Shown: positions 38,937-50,084 of the stretch, piece after piece
Layout of the letters: each line of letters starts with the position of its first letter
Numbering within the stretch: position 1 is the first letter of the stretch
Origin: Planoprotostelium fungivorum
Taxonomy: Eukaryota > Evosea > Variosea > Cavosteliida > Cavosteliaceae
Direction: 5' to 3'
Assembly: GCA_003024175.1 (NCBI GenBank)
Contig: MDYQ01000073.1
Span: 1-64,000 of the forward strand
DNA: 64,000 nucleotides
Notes under the pieces: generated by a model
Seen by the model: the letters and a program-made list of their open reading frames with translations, nothing else
Databases searched by the model: none
What the model was told of the DNA's origin: nothing
Position numbers and translations under genes: made by a program

Positions 38937-41900
38937 TCATTTTGTTCTCAATTTTCTGAATTCGGGCCGAACCATCAGCAGTATGAAGATCACCAGAGCA
39001 TCCAACACGAGGAGGAAGATGTTATCAAAGATGTACTTTGGAGCAAAGACTCTCCACACCATCAGATGCCTCCGTGCACCGAAGACGAAGATGGAAGTCA
39101 CGAGACTCCTCGAATTGAAGACGGCAATGCAGGTTAAGAGGGGACCTGACGTGGCATGAGTGAGGGTGTCGGTGAGATGTCGATGATGTCATCACCCATG
39201 AGTTCCTCCCAGAGAGGATTGCTGTGTTTGTAATCTCGACTACTCCAGAAATAAACCTATTAAGAATGTCAGGTGATGATGTTGATGTGGATGCCAAGAT
39301 GGTGGCGATGATGATGACGATGATCACCATGAAGACAAGTGATAGAACCAGTAGGTAATGAGACATAAACGTCTCGAACACGACCAATATCGCTCCGATG
39401 ACTAGATTCAACTGGTTCAAACCCAAGAAAGCCACCCTCCAATGAAAGGTGCTCAGCTGATAGTCGTGTCCCTGACTGAAATAGAACGAGATCATCATCA
39501 GAGTCACCGTTGCTGAAGCGAAGAACGGAAATCTATTGTCCTTCAGTTACAGTGCGAACGCGAAAACGATATCATCCTCACCTCTCGCTCCTGCCCGATG
39601 AATTCGTCTGTAATTGTACGTAGAAGAAGAAAGTTTGCAAACTGACGAGGAGGATGTGAAGAGGTCCCCAGAAGCCGAGGATCATGACACAGAGAGGAAG
39701 GTTCACGATGGTGAAGCGTAAGATGCGACCGATGGGGGTGGAAGAGCTGAAGATGATCCTGGCTGATTGTAGAGAGCAAGTGACGTACAGGATCCACGGT
39801 ACGGCCAATCTGTCACCACGGTCAAGATGGGCTCGTTGTAGATCGATCTCTCACTTGATCCATTGTAGAGAAGGTAGGGGAGATAATATCCACATGAATA
39901 TGACCAGTGATGCATTCGTGAGGAATGATATCTGATCGACGAACGAAATGTTCTCCTTTGTCACATCCAATCGAACGATATAGACGCAGCCGCTGATGAT
40001 GGTGATGACACTCATCATCATCACCGTCCAATTCCCCTCCTGATGAAGTCAGTAGTGCGGAAATTTCACGTAGATCTCACTTGCAAGTCGTAGACGCCAC
40101 CGGATGTTAATCGAGTCAAAGCGAAGACGATACAGTGACCGAACCAATTGTAGATGGGAGACCAGCTATCCATCTGCGCTCGCACGTCCGACAAAGTCGA
40201 CAGGCAGATCAATCCTGCCACGCTCGCGATGAGAAATCTGTCGACATTAATGAGATGAAGGTCCACGTTCCGTACCTGATGACGTGTTTCTCCATCTCGA
40301 TGTAGCTGTTCGAGCAGAGGCCGACCAAGTGTAGAGTGAGGGAGACGATGATGACGACGTTTTTCGTCACGGAGTTTTCGGATACATTGTTGATGAAGGA
40401 AGACACGGAAGATCGTGACGGCCAGTGGAATTCGAGCATGCAGAAGACGTAGCTCACTGATGAGATGAGATCATGCGATCGTGATGATGATGCATCATCA
40501 TCAAGGTGATCGAGTTGATGTGATGATCGTGGATGGTTCACTCACTCGAGTAAGAGACGACGACATGCTGCGGCCAAGTGATCTGAATTTCGATGAGTCA
40601 TCTCCTGACTTGATCGTTGTAGATGAGATATAAATCACCTGCACGTGATAGGTCGATTTGATGATCCACAGGATTCCACCTATGATGACAGCGGATGTCA
40701 ATCTCGCGTACACGTCTGGCTGGTTGTAGACCTTACTCGAATGCGTGTGGATGGCAACGATATTTTGAATGACCGAGATGAAGGCTATGAATAGAACGGC
40801 GCATCCCATCAACATGCTGTTCGTGTCGAAAGTGACCCACAATTCTCTGCACAGGGTACTGATCTATCGTAGATGTGTCAGCGAGATTCCGATGAAATTT
40901 CATTCGTCACCTCGGTGTGGATCTGTCGGTAAGAAGAGAAGATCTGAGAAAATTTGAGGAAAATTGGAGAATTGTAGATGGTGATTCACCTTTCTATGTT
41001 GTTGGTAGGCTCGTACGTAATCTACGTCTGGGGATTGTGTGAGATGCAAGAGGAGTTGGTCGTTTTGGGTCGCGTCTCTCTTCATCTTCGTTATTGCCTC
41101 GTGAGAAAAACTCTTTGACATCTACAGCACGTCAATCTACAACGAACGATCGAACGGGACAGGTGCGATGTACAGGGTGAACATCGATGATATCTTGATG
41201 TACAGTTACGTCACCTTCGAATAAGTTTCTATGTACCGGATGACTTGCGCTATATTTAGATGCAGAGCGTAGTTTGTGATGATGAGCCTCTGTACATCCG
41301 ACTCTGTGGGGTTTACGCTTTCTTCCGTCGAGATTTCACTGAGTTTTCATTGAATTGCCAGATCGATTGTTTTCCTTCACACCTGTTCATGAGGTACTGC
41401 GCGTGTTCAGAACTTTCCAAGAAATACTCCGGGACGATGAGTCCCAAATTTCCGAATGGAATCGGGACTCCCATCAACAGACACAGTGTCGGTACCAAAT
41501 CGACCTGATTAAAATGAATTGGCCAGACATCTGTCTGTTTCTCTAACCTGAGGTACAGATCGATAAGAAGATTCGACGATTGAGTTGTGCCTGCTGATGG
41601 CGTGTGTCACATCCTTTGAAGAGGGAAACGGATTGTTCATCGACTGTGTTCTGCTGTAAGTGAACAGAGCTGACTCGACCTCCTATTTCACGGTGAGATT
41701 TCAAGTCTGTCGTTGCGAACGATATGATGTGTTCGATGATCATGATCGATCGATCGTCACTCATCGATGATGATCGTGATCATCGTCATGATCTTCAAGT
41801 CATCGACTCACTTGTTGAGAAGAACCTCCGTGATCACCACTGTCCGTAGCACCGTGATCTCCCATGATCAACAGCATCGTCGATGAATCGATCGTACTCG

Positions 41901-43033
41901 TCACCTCCTCTCGTCAGACTCCATCTACAACGATGTAGATCGACGTCGAGCGTCACCTGTTGGATGACTTCGTCCATTTGGGCCAATTTCTCTTTCATGG
42001 CCGGAGCATTGGATTGGAAACGATGGCCAACGTGATCTACACCGAGGAAGTGTGCGATAAGTACGTTCCAATCGTTTTTGACCATCTACAACGGTCAACT
42101 ATGGTTTCCCGCCAAGGAAGACATTCAAAATTCAAATACCTGAGGGATGAGGTTGCTGATGATGCCGTTGTCCACCGTGTGTAGATCGTAAACGTTGAAC
42201 GAGTCGAAAGGGAAGCTGACGTTGATGTGATCACTGTACAGTGACATCCACGTGTCATCACCCATGAATGTGATGTTTTTGTTGTTCGATGAGAACTGTG
42301 AGATCATATTGTCTTCTTGGATCTGTTTCGTCGTCAGTGATACGTGTCTCGCGATCGGATGATGTGCTTTTGTGATGGTGATGGAGATGGATGACGAGAG
42401 GTTGTTCCAGTTCTCACTTTTGTGCTGGCAAAATTGCTGCTGACATCAATGAAGGTTGGCATGCCACCTGTCGTCATACCCTAGGACGATCATTGAGCAC
42501 TACGAACAGACGATGTAAAGATGCGTGGAATGATAGAGTCTATATAGTCTCTGGATGTTGATCCCACCTTCAGACGTTGCATTGTTACGGTGGGGGGATC
42601 TGCGATGAAACGAAACAGGTGACTGCTCGACGGTCTGTCTCGCAGGATGTGATAGATGGAAGGTAATTTGTTCTGGTTGTATCTCGTCGAGTTCTCATCG
42701 ACAAATGGATCCATCTCGACGTAATCGAATCGAAGTGCGTCGATCACCATAATGACGCTCTTGTTGAATCTCTTTGGAAACCAGCAAGAATCATCGCCTT
42801 CAGCCTGCAACGTGGTTATCATCTATGATGACTCATGTGTCAGACACCTTCAAATCAGGAAATATGGAATCTCTGATCTGAAAAGACAGAGGGGATGGCG
42901 CTATATCACACGTTGATCTCTGGGGGAGCTCATATCTCGTGAGGAGAAATCCTGAAGAGAAGATATAGATACCGGCGATGTGTAGTAGTGTCAGCCAGAA
43001 GACATACAGGAGAGCACCATGTGACTTCTGCAT
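38937..43033 (-). CDS. PIGO: GPI ethanolamine phosphate transferase 3 (PIG-O)
   Basis: An ER membrane enzyme that adds the bridging ethanolamine phosphate to the third mannose of GPI anchors. MQKSHGALLYVFWLTLLHIAG and YIFSSGFLLTRYELP form the first membrane anchor. The lumenal alkaline-phosphatase-like domain has VIMVIDALRFDYV, DPPTVTMQRLK, TTGGMPTFIDVSSNF, MGDDTWMSL, SFNVYDLHTVDNGI, AHFLGVDHVGHRFQ and MGDHGATDSGDHGG, that is, the metal and nucleophile motifs. VPTLCLLMGVPIPFGNLG follows, then about a dozen membrane helices. The end RRHLMVWRVFAPKYIFDN is near-identical to animal PIGO; stop TGA 38937-38939. Very many introns, several with CGTTGTAG. The start is 86 bases from RanBPM. Confidence 0.93.
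41922..41940 (-). repeat. Imperfect palindrome CATCTACAACGATGTAGAT in a PIGO intron
   Basis: The two arms of the intron motif (CATCTAC and GTAGAT) surround AACGAT. It is a near-palindrome like the two perfect ones in HIRA. Confidence 0.65.
42084..42113 (-). repeat. PIGO intron end: GGCGGGAAA and TTGACCGTTGTAGAT
   Basis: On the minus strand the intron between NLIPQ and MVKNDWNVLIAHF contains GGCGGGAAA, then ATAG, then ends TTGACCGTTGTAG before exon ATGG. It has the same order of elements as the kinase intron at 16508-16547. Confidence 0.85.
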
Positions 43034-43119
43034 TGACTACTCTGCCCACATGACATGATCAGGTGTAGAAAACTTTTCTTGGAAGGTTCACACGCATCCA
43101 CAACTCATCACAGAGGGAG

Positions 43120-44936
43120 ATGATGTCTATCACTCCAGATTTACCTCCCATGCGAGAGGATAACCACACAGACATGGAACAACAGTTGAGCACGAAAGAT
43201 ACAAAGTTTCTCTTGGTTTCTCTCGATAAGACCACAGTCACATACGTTGGCAAAGGAAGCCATTCGCACGATGTGGGGATATCCTTGTTCATCTTCACTC
43301 TCGTAATCTTCATCTTCTTTAACTCTCATACGCCATTCGAACGGCCAGACCGCTTTCGACGGACAAACCGATCGGTTACTTCGAAGTCAGCATCAACAAT
43401 AAAGGAGCGAGAGGGTGAGTCAATTTGCATGCAGCGTATCCTGTAACCATCATCCAGCTCCATTTGCATCGGCTTGAGTAAGTCAGATTTCCAGTTGAAC
43501 CGACAACCAGGTTGGGACAGTGGGTACGTGAAATGGATTTTCATTGATGTCGATCATGCTTCTTAATGACGATTTCGATTGATTCTAAGACATTCATTCG
43601 ATTCACCTCTCGTTCTTCATAGATGACATGGTGCAGCTCATACGGCTACGATGGTTCAGACGGCAAGAAACTGCATTCGAGCATGCTGGGAGATAATTAT
43701 TCAGATCCATTCAACACCAACGACGTCATCGGTGATCTGTTTCTTTCATCATGTTTCCGTCACCTCACTCCCATCTTCTACATCTGTGATGCCCATTTAT
43801 TCATCTGCATCATCTGATGTCGATCAGGTTGTGGAATCAATTACAAGAAGGGGGAGATCTTCTTCACGAGGAACGGTACCTTTTTGGGTACAGCCTTTCG
43901 AAGAGTGAGAGGTGATTTGTCTCTGTACCCGACCGTCGGTCTACACAGTCAAGGCGAATCTGTTACGTTTCATTTTGGGAAGAAGAAGCCTTTTCTATTC
44001 AACATCCAACACATGATCGAGGTGACGATGTGACAATGATGATCATGATCGTGATCCATCGTTGACATTGCATGATCTCAGCTGAAAATGGAATGAATGC
44101 AATCCTCTTTCTGACAAATCATTTTATTCTATTTTATTCTTTATTGACTCGTGCGTAGGAAGAAGAGGGAAAGTTCATGGTGGAGGTGGAATCGAAGACA
44201 GTCAGCAGGAGGGAGATCCATGAGCTCATTAGAGGTTACCTCATCTTCCATGGCTATTCAGACACTCTATCAGCCTTCGAAAAGTCATCCGATTCGACCG
44301 ACGATGACAAGAACTCTGATGATGTCCACATGAGATCGGCCGACGATGGTTCCGAATTTCTCCTCCAAACCCTCCAAAAGAGAAGGGGTCAGTTGCAACG
44401 TCTTCTATATCGTCTTGTAATGTGATGACAGAGATTCGCTCGAACATCATGAACGGTGACGTTCTTAACGCCATCCGATGCATCGAAGATGACTTTCCGA
44501 GAGTGATGGACGAGAAGAGATGCATGAGAACTCTTCGTTCTCAACATTTCGTGGAATTATTGAAGAAGGGTCAGACCATGGATGCCATCACGTTTGGACA
44601 GTCGATGGTGGGCGATACGATGGAAGATGATGAGGATGAGAACAAGATCTTCTCTCTCTTGGCCTATCCGAAACCGGAGCAGTCTCCTCTGGCCAGTCTC
44701 TTCTCCGTACAGCAGAGAGAGAAGGTTGCCGATGTCGTCAATCAGACCATCATACGTGAGAGATGATGACGATTATCATCAAAAGATTGACGAATGCAAT
44801 AGAAACATGTGGAGGAGGGGAAAACCAATGGGCTTGTGCCCTGGAGAAATGCATGAGGCAGCTGTTGGTCATTCAAGATCATCTGTCTCAGAGGATGGGA
44901 GGAGTACAGCCCTTTGACCTCAGTAAATACCTGTGA
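43120..44936 (+). CDS. RANBP9: RanBPM/RanBP9-10 (Gid1), CTLH ubiquitin-ligase scaffold
   Basis: A core scaffold of the CTLH/GID E3 complex. The N-terminus is a SPRY domain: KTTVTYVGKGSHSHDVG, SYAIRTARPLSTDKPIGYFEVSI, FQLNRQPGWDSG, DVIG...GINYRKGEIFFTKNGTFLGTAF and LYPTVGLHSQGESVTFHFG. Then LisH (HELIRGYLIFHGYSDTLSAF), CTLH (EIRSNIMNGDVLNAIRCIEDDFP) and CRA (LRSQHFVELLKKGQTMDAITF) follow, ending QDHLSQRMGGVQPFDLSKYL at TGA 44934-44936. The order SPRY-LisH-CTLH-CRA is diagnostic. About ten introns. A second ATG three bases after the first may be used. The gene is divergent from PIGO. Confidence 0.92.
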
Positions 44937-45136
44937 ATAGATTTCATCATCAACGAGACGTTGTCATCGTCTTTGACCACGATCATCATCGTTAAGACAT
45001 GATGCAGCTGAGGTTGCCCGTGCGATGAAGACATGACTATCCACAATCCAAACATTCAATCCTTTTATTCTTTCATGTTGAGGACTTCAGACGATCTGAT
45101 CGATCGGACACTGGTAATGATGATCTGAAGGAGTAT

Positions 45137-46201
45137 TTACCACTCGCTCTCTTGCTGTCTACATCTATTCAAGTCAAATCTCATCCGTCTCCTTTTCTCA
45201 CCTAAGCTCTTCTGTATGTTGATGAGCTCCTCCATTCGGTTCTCTAACAGAGAACGATTTCTCTGTCTTCTCCTCTGCGTCTCTGTCACAAGAGCCTCCT
45301 CTGCGACTGATTTTCCTTTCGAATCCACGATGACTGTGGAACGTAAGACGATGAAGATGATGAAGATGGCATGATCGAGCGATCTCACATGACGATGACT
45401 TCTGTGATAGTTGTTGTTCTATACGATCCATCTTTTGTACGAGTACACTGAACATCTGATTGACGTCTTGCTGTGACGATGATCTTGACTTGTTCGTGTT
45501 GGCTATCTCTTCTAATTTTCGGATCTTGATCTCCATCTGTCGCATGACCTGCTCGGAGAGTGTCAACTGTTCAGACAGCTGCTGATTCTTCGCCTTCTCT
45601 TCGTCCAACTCTTGAGATAACAATGCACGGGACTGTGTGAGTTCAGTCTTACATCTCATCAGGGTGATGACGATAATGAGGTGGATGAAGGGTGACGCGA
45701 TGAGGTGGATCACATCTTCGATGCATTCGACTTCGTCTAACAATGTCTGTAGACTCTCTATGTTCTCTTTGGCAACTCGTCGTGCCTCGTTTCGTAGTTG
45801 TGAGATCTTCTCTTGTGATTCTTTCTGCAAAGTCTCGAAGTTTGATATTGCCTCCTGCTCCGATTAGGCAGATGCAGAGGAAGCTAATGATCACCTCTAA
45901 TTTCTCCTGAAGATCCATGTTTTCGTGAAGCAATTTCGTATTACCTTCTTGATGGAATGTCACTGTCTTGCGGAGGTTATGCTCTTGTCTGTGTGAGATC
46001 AACAAATCATCATCATACGTTCATCAATCAAGTACCAATCCTTACTTTTCTGTGACGGAGCGATATTTCTCTATATAATCGAGTAGCTCTCTAGCTCTTT
46101 GACGATCTTGCATTGTCTCCTCTTCTAGAGATCATTTAGCATCAACACCAAGTAGTGTCGTCACCTTCTTCTCTCATTCTGATTCCTTTGGGGAAGCACA
46201 T
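45137..46201 (-). CDS. Coiled-coil protein, unidentified
   Basis: MCFPKGIRMREE and EETMQDRQRARELLDYIEKY start a protein that is coiled coil almost throughout: TFHQEGNTKLLHENMDLQEKL, ESQEKISQLRNEARRVAKEN, LLSQELDEEKAKNQQLSEQL, SEQVMRQMEIKIRKLEE, DVNQMFSVLVQKMDRIEQQL and RNRSLLENRMEELINIQKSL. It ends QQESEW, TAA 45137-45139. Six or so short introns. There is no other domain. Centrosome, basal body or trafficking tethers are possible, but nothing in the sequence decides. Confidence 0.6.
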
Positions 46202-46308
46202 GTTCTAAAAGTAATTACCGACACCGATGTCTGCGCCTTTCTCGGCTCGTCAAAAAAAGACAAGAACGTCAAGAGAAACGTCTCGATCAGACGACATGCA
46301 CCCCAGCT

Positions 46309-46842
46309 TCATTTCTTCCCCTTCTTTGGATTGAGTAGCTGTGCGATCTCTTCATCCGGTCTCGGTTGTCGGTTCCACCTCTCCGCCTCGATAAGCGCCA
46401 CTTGTTGCAGTATGCGTGGTCTGATCCTCGGTCGTCTCTCTTTGACGTGTCGATAAGCCTCCGCCAGGTCCATCTTTTTCGACCACACGAGCCAGCCGAT
46501 TACGATGGACGGAGACCGTGACATTCCAGCCATGCAATGGACAAATAGTTTCACCTTCGAGGTCTCTGCAAGGTGGGCCACCTCATCCATCCACTGAAAA
46601 ATGTCCCTCAGTTGATCCAAAGGAATCAGATCCTCATCTCCATCTTCTTCATCGGCTGGAAGAGGAGCTGTGTCTTTGAAGAAAGATCTTTTATAGACGA
46701 ACTGTTCTGGATACAGCGATCGACCAGCGATGTTGAGGATGTGAGTGATTCCCATGCTGTGAAGTCCATCTGCATCCTTTGAAGCTTTTGCACTGCCTAA
46801 GAACAGGAAGGGTAGTATCTCGTCACAGTCTATCTTTCCCAT
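46309..46842 (-). CDS. Dual-specificity protein phosphatase
   Basis: One uninterrupted exon of 177 codons, unusual here. MGKIDCDEILPFLFLGSAKAS and GITHILNIAG open a DSP catalytic domain. KLFVHCMAGMSRSPSIVIGW is the HC(X5)R P-loop with catalytic Cys, and the general-acid region is FFKDTAPLPADEEDGDEDL. It removes phosphate from Tyr and Ser/Thr of protein substrates; no kinase-docking or targeting domain is present, so it is an atypical DUSP. The acidic insert after the general-acid region is longer than in small DUSPs. The tail is basic (NPKKGKK), TGA. Its start is 95 bases from the divergent F-box-like gene. Confidence 0.9.
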   Translation of the reverse strand: MGKIDCDEILPFLFLGSAKASKDADGLHSMGITHILNIAGRSLYPEQFVYKRSFFKDTAPLPADEEDGDEDLIPLDQLRDIFQWMDEVAHLAETSKVKLFVHCMAGMSRSPSIVIGWLVWSKKMDLAEAYRHVKERRPRIRPRILQQVALIEAERWNRQPRPDEEIAQLLNPKKGKK

Positions 46843-46937
46843 CGTTGAGATGGAATGTGATATCCGCTTCCGGCTTCATCTTTTCGCTGAATACAAATGC
46901 AGATCAGATCATCGCCATTCGAACAGCACCCAAAGAG

Positions 46938-48276
46938 ATGGAACATGAGCTGATCGTCTGCTTACGACACAGCTCACTCCCTTCCTTTCTGAGTTCACGA
47001 GATCTCTTCTCCACCTCTCGTGCATCACGTTCGTTGTATAGACTCATCTGCGAAGACCTCGATTTCGATCGCACGATTTGGAGAGTGTTATGCCTTGCGA
47101 GAGGTTGGGACTTTTGGCCCAAACTGATGGACACACCATTACTCCATCGCTCTGATTGGGGAGGTATCCCACAGGTATGGCTAGATATCGATGAGAGATT
47201 GGAGAGGGGAGAAGAAGTGAACAGTAAAAAGGAAGAGGAGATGCAGAGACTTGTGATAGTGTCGAGAGACATGGCACAGCCCCCTCTTTTCGAACGTCGT
47301 CCTTCCACTCAAAATGTGAGTCATCATGTCGCTTGTGTCTCACACAGAGAAGGCGGTTGGATACTCTTCTCATAAACCGTACAAACAGGTGAGTTCATCA
47401 CGTCACATTACCTTCTCAAGCGTCATCAACAGAGGATACAAATATGGCATAAACAAAGACAGGGTGTCTATCTTCCCCTCTTTCCCATCATTGGAGATCG
47501 ACACCATGTGATGGCGGATGCACCTCCTCTTAAATACGACAGACTCCTTCCCATTTCAAGCCTCTCACGAAACGTCCACGAAGAATTCTCCTCACCGGTG
47601 CATTGAGATGATCATGTACCTTCTCACGACCTCTCAGGTGACCTGGAGAAATCTGTATAGACTCAGACTCAGACCACTGTCGGTTCGCTGTCTGCGAGGA
47701 GCCCTCGACCTCTTTGGTATCCTCACAGACGCACCATCATCTTCCGCACGTCCATCTCCATCTGTCCATCCATCAAAAGTCATCTCGAATCTTCCTCGCG
47801 GCGTTCTCTACTGGAGAGAGAACAGAGAAGACCCCATCCATCCCCAAGTCAGAGCTTTCGCTCAACACAAAAATTTCGGTCTCTTTAGACGTTGCAGGAA
47901 GGGCACAGCTGGTGAAGTCTTCAGAGGCTTCGTGAGATACAGGAACTCTTGCGATGAAGGATATCCGGTGCTACTCAGCGACATGATCGATTGTTACTCG
48001 GATGATGGACAGAGTGAGCGGGGGATGATGGAGAGCGGTGACTGAAGAGATGTAGATCATTGGCTGACGATCGATCGACAGGGAGGAGTGTGGCTGAGGT
48101 GAGAGGATGGAGTTGACTGATGCTGATGGAGTGACAGGAAGGATTTCAAGTTTGTGGCGACGAGTTTGGATACGTTGCTGAGGATGTTCCACGAATATCG
48201 AGACGAGAAGAGGAGAAGTACCGACGTGATCGATCTGACCCTTTGGGATATGATCGATGAGATGTATAAAGAGTAG
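46938..48276 (+). CDS. F-box-like protein with an unidentified C-terminal domain
   Basis: MEHELIVCLRHSSLPSFLSS and RDLFSTSRASRSLYRLICEDL, TIWRVLCLARGWDFW look like an F-box (Skp1-binding) helix set, after which WLDIDERLERGEEVNSKKEEE is charged. Exons then give RIQIWHKQRQGVYLPLFPII, MADAPPLKYDRLLPISSLSRN, LRGALDLFGILTDAPSSS, LPRGVLYWRENREDPIHPQV and YPVLLSDMIDCYSDDG, ending DLTLWDMIDEMYKE at TAG 48274-48276. The C-terminal domain could be SMI1/KNR4-like, but I am not sure. TAG is otherwise almost unused as a stop here. Confidence 0.5.
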
Positions 48277-48366
48277 AGACGAAATTTCTCGAGAGAAAAT
48301 CGTTGTTTGTAGGGAATGCAAATGTCAATCAAAGGAAGACTTGGCTGCAAGTGTTGACGGACAACA

Positions 48367-49860
48367 ATGTCGTTGACGTGAGCCGAGCTGAGTCGAAGAT
48401 GGTGGAGTCTACCCTCTCAGTCATCACTGCCGGAGGATGAATATTGCAACATGTACATCGGAACTTCAATCTGAGAGGACTACAACACGGAGAGGGAAGT
48501 TCTGTCTACGAAGATGGAAGTTGGTACGACGGTTCATTTGATTCGGGTGAATGCCACGATCAAGGAGAGCATGTCTGGGCGAACGGTGACGTGTACGAGG
48601 GGAATTTCCTACGTGGAAAGAAGAACGGACAAGGCACTGTCACTCATGCCGATGGCGAGGTTTACGAGGGAGAGTGGGCGAACGACCAGAAATAGGGGCG
48701 CGGGAAGTGGCGGTACAACAATGGAGACTCGTACGAAGGGTCGTTTCATCTGGATGAGAAGCACGGTCAAGGGAAGTACGTGTGGGAGGACGGTGACACG
48801 TACGTCGGCGAGTTCAAGGATGACATGCTCAACGGAAAGGGTAAGCTATGAATACTCGCTCATACATTCATGCTCATCTTCACAGGCGTGTGTACGGAAG
48901 CCAACGGGGACCGATACGAAGGAGTATACAAGGCCGATAAGAGATAGGGACAGGGGTCTCTGTTCTATGCCAACGGAAACATCTACAGGGGAGAGTTCGA
49001 GAATGGACATCCACACGGAAAGGGCGTTTACACTTTCAAGATGACAAGAGGCACGGAAAAGGATGCGGTGCAGACGAAAGGGAAGACCATTGAAGGAAGA
49101 TTTGTCGATGATGAGGTGAATGCGTCACATCGATCAGTTCTGAAGGGACGATAGCTTGTGGAGGAAGAAAAGAGTAAGAAAGAGATTCCAGCCGAGCAGC
49201 CTGAAGAAGAGAATAGACGATTGAGGCAAGCCATCGAAACCAGAGATCTACTGCAAGCCATGGGTGAGAACATAAAAAAGAATCTCATCGTGATGTGAAG
49301 CAATTGTGGATGCAGAACAGAGAGTAGAGAGAGAATCGAGAATGGTGAAGGAAGAGATGGAGAGATTAAGAGAAGAAGGACGAGAGATGAAGCGGAAATT
49401 GGACGAAGAGTACAGAGGGAAGCTGGCCAAAGTGCAACGTAGAATGGAAGAGAGCAGGAGACAAGATGAGGAGAAGCTGAAGGAGGCACAGAGGAGAGTC
49501 CAGGTGAGAACAGATGGAAGATGACGATGATGAAAGATGACGATGATGGGAAGATGATGATGGTGACTGACAATGTCAGGTGGTCACGGGAGGTCTGAAT
49601 TGGGATACGTACTGTCAAGTGAATCAGAAGAAGGCAGAAGAGAGACAGAGAGAAGAAGAGGAGGAATGCATCGTGTGTTTCGATGCACCACAAGTGACAT
49701 TGCCCTGGTGAGATCATCAGCACCATCAGCACCGACATCACTTCCACCATCATCATCCTCATCATCTGACAGACCGCAGCAGACACAAGAACATGTGTGA
49801 AATGTGTTACGTGCAGATCAAATCGGGTGGAAGTGCCCCATGTGTAATAAGACGAATGAG
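48367..49860 (+). CDS. MORN-repeat, coiled-coil, RING-finger protein (two in-frame TAG codons)
   Basis: From 48470 on there are eight 23-residue MORN repeats: GLQHGEGSSVYEDGSWYDGSF, CHDQGEHVWANGDVYEGNF, KKNGQGTVTHADGEVYEGEW, QK-TAG-GRGKWRYNNGDSYEGSF, EKHGQGKYVWEDGDTYVGEF and so on. In two repeats (48693-48695 and at about 48946) the residue before the glycine is TAG, with the repeat spacing perfectly kept. A coiled coil (EEMERLREEGREMKRKL) and a RING finger (ECIVCFDAPQVTLPC, RHKNMCEMCYVQIKS, WKCPMCNKT) follow, so an E3 ligase is likely. The 5' end is uncertain, and at about 48462 and 49830 adjoining conserved pieces are in different frames. It may be partly decayed or contain unrecognised tiny introns. 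Confidence 0.55.
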
Positions 49861-50084
49861 TGCTATCTGTTGCTCCCTCCTTCTTCACCCTCCTCCGTCG
49901 TCAATCTGCTCTCCTTCCTGCGTCGGCGTTTCCTCCTCTATTCTTGTGTCTCTTTCTCTCCTTCTAAAATATTCCATCATCTTAGAGTCGTCGAGACTCT
50001 CAATGTCTATAATCACGAACACCCTTGTATATATATCACATATGTATTATGCTTCTCAACAGATTCGCCAGAGAAGAAGAGACT

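Noticed and set aside
48274-48276. Using the F-box-like gene's TAG as extra proof for UAG reassignment
   Set aside because: Read-through meets a second TAG after 12 codons and a TGA soon after, which is no better than chance; the gene end itself is weakly supported.
49080-49160. Third in-frame TAG in the MORN gene (about 49152)
   Set aside because: It is better explained as the 3' end of an intron that starts GTGAATGCG and ends GGGACGATAG.
49028-49888. Minus-strand open frame of 286 codons, hydrophobic
   Set aside because: Antisense of the coiled-coil and RING exons; the apparent Leu/Ser-rich membrane segments are the complement of Lys/Glu codons.
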